DNA of 64,000 nt, from the NCBI RefSeq assembly GCF_011604685.1, contig NZ_CP050063.1:2750501-2814500 (forward strand), written 5' to 3'. The notes below the pieces were generated by a model. It did not search any database. It saw only the letters and a program-made list of their open reading frames with translations, and was not told the origin of the DNA. The translations under genes and the position numbers were made by a program. This document shows positions 24,539 through 34,700 of the stretch, piece after piece (position 1 is the first letter of the stretch; every line of letters starts with the position of its first letter). This DNA comes from Spirosoma aureum. GTDB lineage: Bacteria; Bacteroidota; Bacteroidia; Cytophagales; Spirosomataceae.

Positions 24539-24602
24539 GGGAATTGATAAGCGACTTAAAGGTTTTGGAAACGGGTTCAGCGTTGAATGCCAGACAAAAG
24601 CG

Positions 24603-25394
24603 TTAAAACCTACGACTCAAACCGACACTCGTTATGCGATTACCCGACTGAATCAGGAGTGATGTGCGGGCCGGTTTTGGTTTTGCTACAATTGTATAAA
24701 TCACATTAGCAATGGCTACGGCCGCGGCCGCTCCGGCAACTATGGTAAAGGTGCTTTTATTCTTGTTGACCTTTTCTTTGAGGTCATTAAAGCGTTGCAG
24801 ATCGGCCGCATCATCAGCAAATGGCTTGCTGTTGTATTCATCCACGTCCTTATTAATGCCAAGTGCCAGTACCGTTGCATAGCCCGTTAGTCCCGCTGTT
24901 GCAATCCAGCCGATGAGGGGTAGGGGCGATGGTTTACGAACTACACTACCGGGTTCGGCAACTCGGTCGGTAGTTGGGCGGGGCGCTTCGGTGACAGGCG
25001 TTGTTGTTTTGACAGTAGGCGGGGCCGCTGCCACCGTAGCCGGACTGGCTACGGTTACCATCCGTGCTACCCGCAGGAGCACTTTTACATCTTCATTGAT
25101 GCGGACATTATCACGCACGACGTCCCAGGCGATTAATTTGGTTTTGCCGGGTTTAATCGCTTTCCCAACATCGCCATTCACGCTGATTGGACGGATAATA
25201 CGTCCTGACGCCGTTTCAAGTTCGATGTAGATCGAGTCGTCAGGTAATACCTGAGGCAGCTCATATTCAATAATCACCTTACGTACGGTGGCATCGGTGC
25301 GCAGACGGATGTTACTGGCTGACGTCTGTGCCTGAACCAGTTGGCTGGTCAGAAGTAGCAGAAGCGTAATGAGAAGTTGATAAAAAGGCTTCAT
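24603..25394 (-). CDS. Beta-sandwich protein with two membrane segments, module B
   Basis: The start at 25394 begins a signal peptide (MKPFYQLLITLLLLL). The 263-residue product has the same layout as its module A paralogue: a beta domain with D-D-S-I-Y-I-E-L-E-T-A-S-G-R, a variable proline/threonine linker and two hydrophobic segments, the second in a V-A-I-A-N-V-I-Y-T-I-V-A-K context. It starts 13 bp after the propeller gene and lies 64 bp before the caspase gene. The family is unknown to me, and co-occurrence with caspase genes in two modules is the main clue to function. Confidence 0.7.
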   Translation of the reverse strand: MKPFYQLLITLLLLLTSQLVQAQTSASNIRLRTDATVRKVIIEYELPQVLPDDSIYIELETASGRIIRPISVNGDVGKAIKPGKTKLIAWDVVRDNVRINEDVKVLLRVARMVTVASPATVAAAPPTVKTTTPVTEAPRPTTDRVAEPGSVVRKPSPLPLIGWIATAGLTGYATVLALGINKDVDEYNSKPFADDAADLQRFNDLKEKVNKNKSTFTIVAGAAAAVAIANVIYTIVAKPKPARTSLLIQSGNRITSVGLSRRF

Positions 25395-25407
25395 GAGGTT
25401 GAGACAA

Positions 25408-26568
25408 TTAATTGACGATTCCACTAATAGTAGGATAGTCACCGGCAACGGCACCATTATTCAAAACCAGCGGAGTTGCATAGATTTGATCGCCCGTTGC
25501 AAATTCCCATTTTTTAGTCCCATTGGTCGCGTCCAGACAGTACATCTTGCCGTCGTTACTGCCAATGTACACAAAACCATTGGCCACCACCGGGCTCGCA
25601 TATATTTCGTTATTTGTGGCAAATTCCCACCGCTTGGCGCCATTGGTCGCGTCGAACGCGTATACTTTGTTATCGCCACTACCCACATAGACCAGCCCGT
25701 TGTTGTAGGCAGGACTACCTCCTACAAAGCTGCCAGTTTTGGCCGTTGTCCACAAAATCGCCCCTGTTGCGGTGGCTACGGCGTAGAGTTTAAAATCATC
25801 GGTGCCAACGTAAATCGTGCTGCCAACGACTAGTGGGCAGGAGTTAACTTTATCGCCCAGTATGGCCGCCCATTTTTGTTTACCCGTTGTGGCATCAATG
25901 GCATAGAGTTTTTTGTCACTGCTGCCGATATACACCGTTCCACTCACTACGGTTGGGCTGGATAAAATATACCCGCCGGTTGGGAATGACCATAAAGCCG
26001 TGCCATCTGACTTGAGCGCATAGACTTTAGCATCGCTTGAACCAACGTAAATGATTCCCCCGCTAACGGCCGGGCTGGGAATAATTTTATCGCCAGCCGT
26101 AAAGCGCCATTTTTCGTTGCCCGTTGCCGCATCGATCGCAAAAAGACGTTTATCGTCGTTGCCGATATACAAAACGCCATTATCAATGACGGGGCTACTT
26201 TCAAACTTATCGGCAGCGGCTTGTCGGGACCATTTACGGGCACCTGTTGCGGCATCGATCGCATACAGATACGCATCGAATCCGCCTACATAAACCGTTC
26301 CGTTGAGGAAAGCAGCGCTGGTATTTACCGTACCACCATTGGTAATAAATTCCCATTGTTTCGCTCCTGTAAGGGCGTTGAGCGCATACACTTTCTTGTC
26401 TTTACTACCAAAGATGACAAGTGAGGAGGGAGGTGTTCCAGTACCAGGCCCAGGGTCGGTAGGTTTGATGGTTTTATCCGCAAGATTCCATTTTGAACAG
26501 CCTGTCAGCAACAGACCGACCAAAATTGGCGTATATAGAGTGTGACGCATAATCAGTTTGTGTTTCAA
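25408..26568 (-). CDS. PQQ-type beta-propeller lipoprotein, module B
   Basis: This 386-residue protein has a lipobox (L-L-T-G-C-S-K-W) and then eight repeats of about 40 residues. Each has a Y-A-x-D-A-x-T-G-x-x-x-W type motif, the hallmark of PQQ-like/BamB propellers. No PQQ-ligating residues or dehydrogenase domain are present. It is the first gene of module B and faces a 477-bp region shared with tamB. The propeller probably acts as a binding or sensing surface at the outer membrane. BamB itself is an alternative, but the linkage to a caspase gene argues against it. Confidence 0.8.
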   Translation of the reverse strand: MKHKLIMRHTLYTPILVGLLLTGCSKWNLADKTIKPTDPGPGTGTPPSSLVIFGSKDKKVYALNALTGAKQWEFITNGGTVNTSAAFLNGTVYVGGFDAYLYAIDAATGARKWSRQAAADKFESSPVIDNGVLYIGNDDKRLFAIDAATGNEKWRFTAGDKIIPSPAVSGGIIYVGSSDAKVYALKSDGTALWSFPTGGYILSSPTVVSGTVYIGSSDKKLYAIDATTGKQKWAAILGDKVNSCPLVVGSTIYVGTDDFKLYAVATATGAILWTTAKTGSFVGGSPAYNNGLVYVGSGDNKVYAFDATNGAKRWEFATNNEIYASPVVANGFVYIGSNDGKMYCLDATNGTKKWEFATGDQIYATPLVLNNGAVAGDYPTISGIVN

Positions 26569-27045
26569 TCAAAAACCAACGTCATCAATCAACAGGTGCG
26601 ACTGAGTTCTGATTAGTAAATGACTCAGCTTTTGCGGCTTACCGAATAGGCCGAAGAAAACAAATCAACATCTATTTTTGGTTAATTAGCCATTGATTTG
26701 AGCATTCGGTCGGTTCTCTTGAGTATTCGGTAAGTTTGGGCTTAGCGTTACCGTGTTTATCGGATGACGTTAGATTAGTCGCAGCTTGTGGTTGACAGGG
26801 AAACTTGAAAGAACTTAGAAACAAGTGGAGCGTGTAATCGGTATAATTATTGAAAGGTCACAAACGGAATTACAGACCGGGCCAATTTCTGTGCCGAAGA
26901 GATAATATCTATTCGGATCATTCAGTAGCTTTGGGGCCGTCTGGTAACATATTCCCTTCATACTCGTTATAAAGGCATACTTTGTTGCTGTAAACAACTA
27001 GAAGACTGGCTTCGTGTCTGCCGGAAAACCCAATATCCACGACGA
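26569..27045. promoter_or_regulatory. Divergent intergenic region between module B and tamB
   Basis: This 477-bp gap holds no convincing gene. It carries several arrangements of a TGAG-type motif. Direct copies lie at 26698-26710 (TTGAGCATTCGGT) and 26719-26731 (TTGAGTATTCGGT), 21 bp apart. A perfect 11-bp inverted match (TATTCGGTAAG) pairs 26638-26648 with 26724-26734. A CTGAGT/ACTCAG pair lies at 26602-26628. These sit 34-163 bp upstream of the module B lipoprotein. The tamB side shows no clear box. Confidence 0.45.
26698..26731 (+). promoter_or_regulatory. Tandem candidate operator upstream of module B
   Basis: Two near-identical 13-mers start 21 bp apart, about two helix turns. They resemble the copies before clpV (TTGAGTGAACGGT) in the TTGAG start and CGGT end. 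An extra inverted copy at 26638 strengthens the case for a binding site. Confidence 0.4.
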
Positions 27046-30000
27046 ATGTCTGTGTCAAAAACGCTTGTCCGTGTTCTGATTGGTTTGCTTGCCCTCATCT
27101 TACTGTTGGCAGGTTTTGTTATGCTTGTGGCCACCACGCCCTGGGGCCAGCAATTCGTAACAAACCAGGTCAATTCATACCTGGCCCAACGGTTACAGTC
27201 GCCTTTTCGGATTGGACGGATCACTTACACCATTCCTGACTGGATTGAACTCGAAGATGTTTATTTCAAGACCCCCAAGGGTGATACACTCCTGAATGGT
27301 GGCCGGATGCGTGTTGATCTCGATATGTGGGGGTTGCTCAACAATCGGGTAGCCATCAATCAGATTGAGCTGGAACGAACACAGGTGAATATCAGCCGTA
27401 CGCTACCCGATACGGCATTCAATTTTCAGTATATTCTTAATGTGTTTGATACGGGCTCCTCGGAGCCTGAGCCAGCGGATACGGTCTCGACACCAATGGC
27501 AATCAATCTAAAAGGGATTATGCTTCGGGACGTTCGCATCAAATACCGGGATGATGTGGTTGGAGCCGATGTAAATACGTTTGTCGATAGCCTGAAAGCC
27601 ACGTTCGATGAGACCGATGTGTCAAAGTCGCGGTATCGTTTAGGGAGCGTAACGGTTGATGGCTTAAATGCCTATACGCGCTTATATCAGGGTTTACCAA
27701 CACCGCCCAGCCCCCCCGGCAAGCCTGGCGATACGCTCAATATTGGGCTGGGTAAATGGCAGATCAATCGGGCCAAATGGGATGTTCGGGTCGAAACATC
27801 GGATTTCCGGACGCAGGGTAGCGTTGGGAAATTGACGATGGAATCGAATTACTTTTATCTGGAAGGCGAAAAAATAGGCATTAAATCGCTTGACATGGCG
27901 AATGCCGATATTGCGGCCATTTTAACAAAACCAGCCAGCAAATCGGCTTCTGGAGCTAAACCTGATGCAACTGCCAGTGCCTCTTCCAGTGCTCCGGGCT
28001 GGCAGGCTAGAGTAACGAATGTTCGGTTTGCCAATAACCGGATTCGTTTCGACGACGAGACGGCACCCCGGCAAAAACGAGGGCTCGATTACGGCCACCT
28101 TGATCTGCAAAGTCTGGGTATCGATGGGAAGTTTCTAAGCTATGCCGATCTGGGTAAACGCGGTCAGCGGATCAGTGGTCAACTCCGGAATGGTCGTTTT
28201 CGTGCCACGAGCGGATTTGTGCTACAGAGCCTGAACGGCGACGTTTTATATACGGATACGACGACAACCCTGACCCGTCTGTTCATTCAGACGCCAAGCT
28301 CTGTCATTCGCGATCAGGTTGTGCTGCGCTATGATTCGCTGGGACAGTTAAGTAATCCGCGTTTTGCGAAACGGGTAGGTGTTCGGGTGAATCTACGCCA
28401 GAGCCGTCTGTCGGTAGACGATGTGCTGCAGTTAGCCCCTTTTCTGGCCGACACGCCACCCTTTGCGGGTAATCGTGGGGGCGTGTTCCGGGCCGATGCA
28501 CAGGCTGTGGGTACACTGGCGGCCCTAAATCTGCCCAGGCTTCAGTTCGATATGCTGTCGGGTACACGAATCGTAGCCAGCGGGCGGCTAACGAACGTGA
28601 CCGATCCTGAACATCTGGGTGTTAATGTGACCGTCAAGGAAGCGACGACTCAGTTGGCCGATATTACTAAACTCGCACCAAAAGGTTCGATTCCATCGTC
28701 GATTGCTTTGCCTCCTGCCATTAAGCTGACCGGGCTCGTTAAAGGCCAGCTGAACGACCTTATTCTGGATGCCAAAATCAATACCAACTGGGGCACGGCC
28801 GCCTTTGATGGGCGTCTGGCTGGTTTTGTGACGGGTAAAAATCAGACCTACAAAGGGACGCTTAATCTCAATGATTTTGATGCGGGCAAGTGGCTGAAGC
28901 AGGAGGGAACGGTCGGCAAAGTGACCGGACGGGCAACCGTCGACGGTAAAGGGATCGACGTAAATACATTGGCTACCCGCTTCGATCTGGCCGTTCAATC
29001 GGCTGATCTGAATGGCTATCGGTATCAGAATTTTGATGCCAGGGGTAACCTGGTCAATGGCAATCTCGACATTACAGGGACGCTTAAAGACCCCAACGCA
29101 AACCTGAGCCTGGACACGAAAGTTGGCCTGAAAGGCGATTTCCCAAGTGTCGTCGGTGAAACGGTTATCAATGAGCTGAACTTACAACAGCTAAAACTCT
29201 ACAAAGATCCGCTTTCGCTCAAAGGGCGCATCGTGATGGATATGGTATCTACCGATCCAGCTAAACCCGTTGGTACGGTTTCGGCAAACGATGCAGTAAT
29301 TACCCTACAGGGAAAGAGCTACCCGATTGACTCGCTCTATGCCCGATTAACGGCCGATGGTACCGACAAAGGGGTTGTGGCCCGATTGCCGGGTGCGCAA
29401 ATGCGGCTAAACGGCCAATTTGAGTATGCCCAGCTGTACGATATTATCGTGGGTGAAATCAGCAAGTATATTGCTTTGCCTGCTCTGACCTATAAAACCA
29501 TTCCACCCCCACATGCCTTCACGATGAATCTGAAGGCCTACCAGAATCCGCTCCTGCAAGCCTTCGTTCCGGCATTGACCCGCCTGGATACGGTTCGTCT
29601 GGATGCCTATCTTGACAACCAGAATCGTGACACGACACTCTCGGCCACGATTCGAACGGGTGTACTCGTCTATGACACAACGACCGTACAGGGCAGTCGT
29701 TTCGCGCTGCGGGGTGTAGGCAATCAGCTACTGGTAAACGGGCGAATCGATGGTATTCTGTATGACGGGCTGAACATTCGGCAAACGGATCTGGCCGGAA
29801 CGGCTGCCAATAATCAGTTCCGCTTTTCGGTTGTCAATAAAGATTCAATCGATCAGGATCTGCACGGACTGGCGGGTACACTCAGTATCGTTGATTCCAG
29901 TTATCGATTCCGGTTTGCGCCGAACGGGTTGCTTACCAATTACCAGCGCTGGCAAACCGACACCAGTGGATTTGCTCAATATGGGAACGATGGTGTCCTG

Positions 30001-32133
30001 ATCAATAACTTACGTATTGAAACCGGCCAGCAATCGCTTGAAATAAACAGCACGGAGCAATATGCAAATGCGCCGATTCGAGTTACGGCACGGGCTATTG
30101 AAATCGCTAATCTGGCCCGGTTAGCCAATCAGGATACAACGCTGGCTAGTGGTCAGCTAAATGGCACAGTGATCGTCCGGGACTATATGGGGCAGGATAG
30201 CAATCTGTCATTCCTGGGTTCCATTTACGTCGACAGCCTACAGGTGATGCAAAAGCCTATTGGTAATCTCACCGCCCGGTTTAGCAATAATTCAGACGGT
30301 CGAATCAGCGTAAACACAACCCTGTCCGGCCCCTACAACGACGCAACCGTTACGGGCTTTTATAATCCGGCAAACGCCAAGGAAGCGCTCGACCTGGCCA
30401 TTAACCTGAAACGGCTGGATGCGCGAACGATTGAAGCATTTAGTTTCGGCGAATTACGCCAGGCTCGGGGAAAACTCACGGGTTCATTCAGCGTAGCCGG
30501 AGCTACCGATAACCCGGCACTAAGCGGCAGTGTAGCTTTTGATTCGGTGGCGTTCAATATCAAACAACTCAATGCTACGTATCGCATCGATCAGGAAAAG
30601 TTAGCCTTCTCAGGTCAAACGATCACGTTGACGGATTTCAACGTGCGCGATACACTTGGACGAACCCTAACAACCGATGGAACCGTAGTCCTTAAAAACC
30701 TGCCGAATGCTGCTTACAATCTGCGGGTTCGGGCCAACAATTTTCAGGTCCTGAACGCGGCCCGGAAAGATAATGATTACGCGTATGGCCAGGCTGCGGT
30801 CAGTGCCGATCTGCGCATTAAAGGAACGGGTTCGAGCCCGTCCATAAACGGTACTGTTCGTCTGGAAGATGGTAGTAAAATTTCTATGGTTTTGCCCGAC
30901 GAATCGATGGATGTTAGTGAATCGAGTAAGATAGTCACCTTCATCAACCATAACGATTCATTAGCGATTGCCAAATACCTCTATAAGCCCAAGCGTGATA
31001 CGGTAGCGACACCCCGTTTGGAGTTTGATCAGCTCAGCAACGCTACGATTTCTCTTGACCTCGAAGCCGACGAAAAATCGGAGCTTACCATCGTAGTCGA
31101 TGAACTAAATGGCGACTACCTGCGGGCACGGGGAAATGCCCGGCTTAATGTGGGCATCAACGCGGCTGGACAACTGACGGTGCTGGGACGCTACGATGTG
31201 ACGGAGGGTGAATACTCGATGACTTACGAAGTGCTTAAGCGCCAGTTCAAGATTCAGAAAGGGGGCTATATTCAGTTTACCGGCGATCCGCTCAAAGCCG
31301 ATATTAACATTACCGCAATCTATCAGGTATCTACCTCCCCCGCCGATTTGATTGGCAATGAATCGACAACACTCCCCACGACAGCGACTAACCGTAAGCT
31401 ACCATTCAACGTTGCCCTAACCATGAGTAATAATCTGGCGGCACCAAAACTGGATTTTGATATTCGGTTACCAGAGGTTGAAGACGCCAATAGTGCAGCC
31501 GCATCGAGCGCCTTTGGGACAACGATCGAAAATAAATTGAAAACGTTGCGTCAGGATCAATCGATGATGAACAAACAGGTCTTTGCCTTGTTGATTTTAA
31601 ATCGGTTCCTGCCCGAAAATACCGCCGATTTCTTCTCCGGGTCGAACAACGGAGGGCTGGATATGCAGGCGGAGGGCATTGCCCGGAATAGTGTTAGCAA
31701 GCTTATCTCGGATCAGTTGGGCCGACTGGCTTCGGGCATTCTGAAAGGGTTTGACGTTGACTTTAACCTGCTCTCGCAAACGGGAAGCGCCAACACTGGC
31801 GGAACAACAAACGGAGCACGAACCGATCTTAATGTCGGTCTGTCGCGTAGTTTTCTGGAAGGGCGACTTACCGTTTCGGTTGGCCGGAATTTTGTGCTTG
31901 AAAATGCCGCCAACAGCGCTACCCGTAACCCGAATGAAGTATTCGACAACGTGTCGCTGAACTATAACCTTACCCGCGATGGCCGGTATGTATTGCGTGG
32001 CTATCGGCGCAACGACTATCAGGCAGTGCTGGACGGCTACATCATTGAAACGGGTGTTGGGTTTGTCATTACCGTCGATTACAATACCCTGGCCGATATC
32101 CTGCGCCGGTCGCCTGGCCCGTCGCTGAATTAA
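27046..32133 (+). CDS. tamB: TamB-like AsmA-superfamily envelope protein
   Basis: This 1695-residue protein starts with an N-terminal membrane anchor (about residues 7-27) followed by long stretches of repeated beta strands of the bridge-like AsmA/TamB type. The C-terminal 400 residues form the DUF490/TamB domain, with F-D-I-R-L-P and N-K-Q-V-F-A-L-L-I-L-N-R-F segments. Such proteins span the periplasm and carry lipid or aid outer-membrane assembly. It is longer than E. coli TamB, as is common in Bacteroidota. The next gene starts 7 bp later and encodes a BamA-like lipoprotein, the usual TamB partner. Confidence 0.9.
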   Translation: MSVSKTLVRVLIGLLALILLLAGFVMLVATTPWGQQFVTNQVNSYLAQRLQSPFRIGRITYTIPDWIELEDVYFKTPKGDTLLNGGRMRVDLDMWGLLNNRVAINQIELERTQVNISRTLPDTAFNFQYILNVFDTGSSEPEPADTVSTPMAINLKGIMLRDVRIKYRDDVVGADVNTFVDSLKATFDETDVSKSRYRLGSVTVDGLNAYTRLYQGLPTPPSPPGKPGDTLNIGLGKWQINRAKWDVRVETSDFRTQGSVGKLTMESNYFYLEGEKIGIKSLDMANADIAAILTKPASKSASGAKPDATASASSSAPGWQARVTNVRFANNRIRFDDETAPRQKRGLDYGHLDLQSLGIDGKFLSYADLGKRGQRISGQLRNGRFRATSGFVLQSLNGDVLYTDTTTTLTRLFIQTPSSVIRDQVVLRYDSLGQLSNPRFAKRVGVRVNLRQSRLSVDDVLQLAPFLADTPPFAGNRGGVFRADAQAVGTLAALNLPRLQFDMLSGTRIVASGRLTNVTDPEHLGVNVTVKEATTQLADITKLAPKGSIPSSIALPPAIKLTGLVKGQLNDLILDAKINTNWGTAAFDGRLAGFVTGKNQTYKGTLNLNDFDAGKWLKQEGTVGKVTGRATVDGKGIDVNTLATRFDLAVQSADLNGYRYQNFDARGNLVNGNLDITGTLKDPNANLSLDTKVGLKGDFPSVVGETVINELNLQQLKLYKDPLSLKGRIVMDMVSTDPAKPVGTVSANDAVITLQGKSYPIDSLYARLTADGTDKGVVARLPGAQMRLNGQFEYAQLYDIIVGEISKYIALPALTYKTIPPPHAFTMNLKAYQNPLLQAFVPALTRLDTVRLDAYLDNQNRDTTLSATIRTGVLVYDTTTVQGSRFALRGVGNQLLVNGRIDGILYDGLNIRQTDLAGTAANNQFRFSVVNKDSIDQDLHGLAGTLSIVDSSYRFRFAPNGLLTNYQRWQTDTSGFAQYGNDGVLINNLRIETGQQSLEINSTEQYANAPIRVTARAIEIANLARLANQDTTLASGQLNGTVIVRDYMGQDSNLSFLGSIYVDSLQVMQKPIGNLTARFSNNSDGRISVNTTLSGPYNDATVTGFYNPANAKEALDLAINLKRLDARTIEAFSFGELRQARGKLTGSFSVAGATDNPALSGSVAFDSVAFNIKQLNATYRIDQEKLAFSGQTITLTDFNVRDTLGRTLTTDGTVVLKNLPNAAYNLRVRANNFQVLNAARKDNDYAYGQAAVSADLRIKGTGSSPSINGTVRLEDGSKISMVLPDESMDVSESSKIVTFINHNDSLAIAKYLYKPKRDTVATPRLEFDQLSNATISLDLEADEKSELTIVVDELNGDYLRARGNARLNVGINAAGQLTVLGRYDVTEGEYSMTYEVLKRQFKIQKGGYIQFTGDPLKADINITAIYQVSTSPADLIGNESTTLPTTATNRKLPFNVALTMSNNLAAPKLDFDIRLPEVEDANSAAASSAFGTTIENKLKTLRQDQSMMNKQVFALLILNRFLPENTADFFSGSNNGGLDMQAEGIARNSVSKLISDQLGRLASGILKGFDVDFNLLSQTGSANTGGTTNGARTDLNVGLSRSFLEGRLTVSVGRNFVLENAANSATRNPNEVFDNVSLNYNLTRDGRYVLRGYRRNDYQAVLDGYIIETGVGFVITVDYNTLADILRRSPGPSLN

Positions 32134-32139
32134 TTTATT

Positions 32140-34617
32140 ATGGTGTATTTGTTCAAAATCATAGTTGGGTTTATTGCGAATCGTATCCTTGCAGCAACAG
32201 GCACCGCCCGGCAGCTCAACGGGTTTTCGATCCGTAGTGCCAATAGGAAAAGGCTGGCGTGGCATCGGGTACAGAGAGGGCATTCATCCCTTTTTTCGGT
32301 TGGTATCCCGATCGCCATGATGTGCCTGCTTAATGCCTGTAATATTGGGAAGCATTTGCCGGCCAAAGAACGCCTTTATGCCGGAACAGATATTAACATA
32401 AAGTCAGATTCAATCCTTTCTAAGGATAATAAAAAGGCAATTGAGGAACAACTGGCCGGATTGGCTCGCCCAAAACCAAACAAGCAACTATTCGGATTCC
32501 CGTATAAAGTTGGGCTCTATTATCTGTTTGGCGAACCCAAAAAGCCGAAGGGATTCCGGTCCTGGTTCCGACGGAAATTTGGTGAAGAACCCGTTCTGGC
32601 CAGCGCCAAAGCGATTTCATCCAACATACCCGTCTGGGAGGCTACCTTACAAAATGACGGATACTTTGGCTCGGAGGTGACCGGTGAACTAAAGGAAAGT
32701 GGCTACAAGGCTCGGGGTGTTTATGAGGTCGATGTGAAGCCGCGTTATTCTATTGATTCGGTTGCTTTTCTGGTCGATTCGACGCCGGTCCGAAAAGCGC
32801 TGTGGGCATCGGCTCGCCGGACAGTTATTAAGAAAGGCAGCCCCTATAGCTTCGATAACATAAAACTGGAGCGGGAGCGTATTAGTCAGGCGCTTAAGCA
32901 ACGGGGATTTTATTATTTCCTGCCCGACTACGTGGCTGTTATCGCTGACAACGACTCAAGTATTCACCGCACCAAACTCTATTTTGCCATCAAGCCCGAG
33001 ATGCCTGCCGCAGCGGGGGTTCCGTATTCGATCCGGGATGTATTCATTTACCCGAATTATAACCTTTCTACGGCCCGGCAGGATACCAACAAACGCAGTG
33101 CTTACCAGTCTGAAGAGCAATTTCATATCGTTGACTCCACCCGACGCTTTGATCCAAAGCTTTTCCGGGATATTATGGCCGTTCAGCCGGGTAGGCGTTA
33201 CAACAGCCGTGCGCAGGATTTAACGCTTTCGCGATTTATCAATGTCGGTGCGTTTAAGTTTGTTCGTAACCGATTCGATCCTGATCAGCAGGGCGATTCA
33301 GCCGTTCTGGATGTTCATTATTACCTGACGCCCTATCCGACCAAATCGGTACGTCTGGAAATTGATGGTACTTCTCGTTCCAACAATTTTAATGGGTCGC
33401 AGGCGGTTCTTAGCTGGCGAAATCGCAACTATTTCAAACGGGCCGAATTACTGACGATCAATGCCAACGCAGGTATTGAATTTCAGGTGGGTGGCGGTTC
33501 GCAAAGCGTAACGAACTATCGTTTAGGGGCCGATGCGCTCTTGAGCTTTCCTCGTTTGGTGAGCCCATTCCGGTTTCGCTATGACCAACGACAGGCGTTA
33601 CCTAAAACAAACGTTACACTTGGCTATCAGCTTATCAAGCGAGGTGGGCTCTATGATTTGAATTCGTTTCAGACAACATTTGGGTATGCGTGGCGGCAAA
33701 ACCAACAGATTGAGCATATTTTTCAGCCCTTTAATATTACCTACGTCCGCCCCTCGAACATCAGTACTGCCTTTATTGATTCAGCCGCAAACAACCCGCT
33801 TATATTTCGGCAGTATTATGCCATACAAAATTCAAAGCAGCTTATTCTGAGTACGCTGTATACGTTCAATTATAATTCTTCGCCACGTTCAGCGTCGCCA
33901 ACAACCTTCCGATTATCGGCTAACATAGAGCCCGCAGGTAATCTGGCTAATCTATTGTTTAATAAGCGGGACGACAATGGCGATCAAATTATCTTTGGTG
34001 TTCCGTTTGCTCAGTTCGTACGTGTTGATGTCGACGCCCGTTTATACCGGAAATTATCGAAAAATATAACCTGGGCTAATCGGGTATTCGGTGGACTAGG
34101 GGCTACCTATGGTAACTCCAAGGGTATGCAGCTACCACTGACCAAGCAATATTTTGTTGGCGGTCCAAATAGTATACGCGCCTTCAGGGCACGTGCTATA
34201 GGGCCGGGTCTATTTACGCGCGATACACTTCGGGAACTACAGTTATTTCAGGATGGTGGTGGCGACATCAAAGTGGAAGCCAATACCGAAATCCGGGCTA
34301 AGTTCAACAAGTTTCTTGAAGGCGCTATTTTTGTGGATGCTGGCAACGTCTGGACGTTCTCAAATAACGATATACTAGGTGCCGCAGCGCAGGCCAAGTT
34401 CACACCTGAATTCTACCAGCAAATCGCCATTGGTACCGGAATTGGCCTGCGCCTGGATCTGTCGTATTTCCTGGTTCGCTTCGATCTGGCAACACCACTC
34501 CGAAAACCGTATAAAACCGATGGAAGTGAATGGGTCATTAATCAGATCAATTTCCGGGATTCGGAATGGCGAAAGCAGAATATTGTCTTTAACATAGCCG
34601 TGGGGTATCCGTTCTAA
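32140..34617 (+). CDS. TamL-type BamA-like outer-membrane lipoprotein
   Basis: This 825-residue protein has POTRA-like beta domains (up to about residue 400) and then a C-terminal Omp85 beta-barrel with the conserved V-G-G-P-N-S-I-R-A-F-R-A-R segment and a final F-terminated strand. A lipobox-like L-L-N-A-C precedes Cys66, which suits TamL, the lipid-anchored TamA replacement of Bacteroidota. The ATG at 32140 gives a long n-region before the hydrophobic segment. An ATG at 32317 is an alternative. It starts 7 bp after tamB, so the two are almost certainly one operon. Confidence 0.85.
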   Translation: MVYLFKIIVGFIANRILAATGTARQLNGFSIRSANRKRLAWHRVQRGHSSLFSVGIPIAMMCLLNACNIGKHLPAKERLYAGTDINIKSDSILSKDNKKAIEEQLAGLARPKPNKQLFGFPYKVGLYYLFGEPKKPKGFRSWFRRKFGEEPVLASAKAISSNIPVWEATLQNDGYFGSEVTGELKESGYKARGVYEVDVKPRYSIDSVAFLVDSTPVRKALWASARRTVIKKGSPYSFDNIKLERERISQALKQRGFYYFLPDYVAVIADNDSSIHRTKLYFAIKPEMPAAAGVPYSIRDVFIYPNYNLSTARQDTNKRSAYQSEEQFHIVDSTRRFDPKLFRDIMAVQPGRRYNSRAQDLTLSRFINVGAFKFVRNRFDPDQQGDSAVLDVHYYLTPYPTKSVRLEIDGTSRSNNFNGSQAVLSWRNRNYFKRAELLTINANAGIEFQVGGGSQSVTNYRLGADALLSFPRLVSPFRFRYDQRQALPKTNVTLGYQLIKRGGLYDLNSFQTTFGYAWRQNQQIEHIFQPFNITYVRPSNISTAFIDSAANNPLIFRQYYAIQNSKQLILSTLYTFNYNSSPRSASPTTFRLSANIEPAGNLANLLFNKRDDNGDQIIFGVPFAQFVRVDVDARLYRKLSKNITWANRVFGGLGATYGNSKGMQLPLTKQYFVGGPNSIRAFRARAIGPGLFTRDTLRELQLFQDGGGDIKVEANTEIRAKFNKFLEGAIFVDAGNVWTFSNNDILGAAAQAKFTPEFYQQIAIGTGIGLRLDLSYFLVRFDLATPLRKPYKTDGSEWVINQINFRDSEWRKQNIVFNIAVGYPF

Positions 34618-34621
34618 ATGC

Positions 34622-34671
34622 TCAGCCCCGTGCCACGGTTTTTTACCTTGGCACGGGGCTGAAAAAAGTCC
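34622..34671. repeat. Hairpin resembling a shortened copy of the CGTGCCACGG palindrome family
   Basis: A perfect 14-bp inverted repeat (34622-34635 and 34649-34662, arm TCAGCCCCGTGCCA) is followed by AAAAAAGTCC. Read on the minus strand it begins GGACTTTTTTCAG and contains AACCGTGGCACG, sharing the outer GGACTTT and core CGTGCCA with the two long palindromes at 42612 and 56251. It lies between convergent tamL and tesA and may also end transcription. Confidence 0.55.
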
Positions 34672-34700
34672 TGAGTAACTATAAAAAACAATACTGAACC

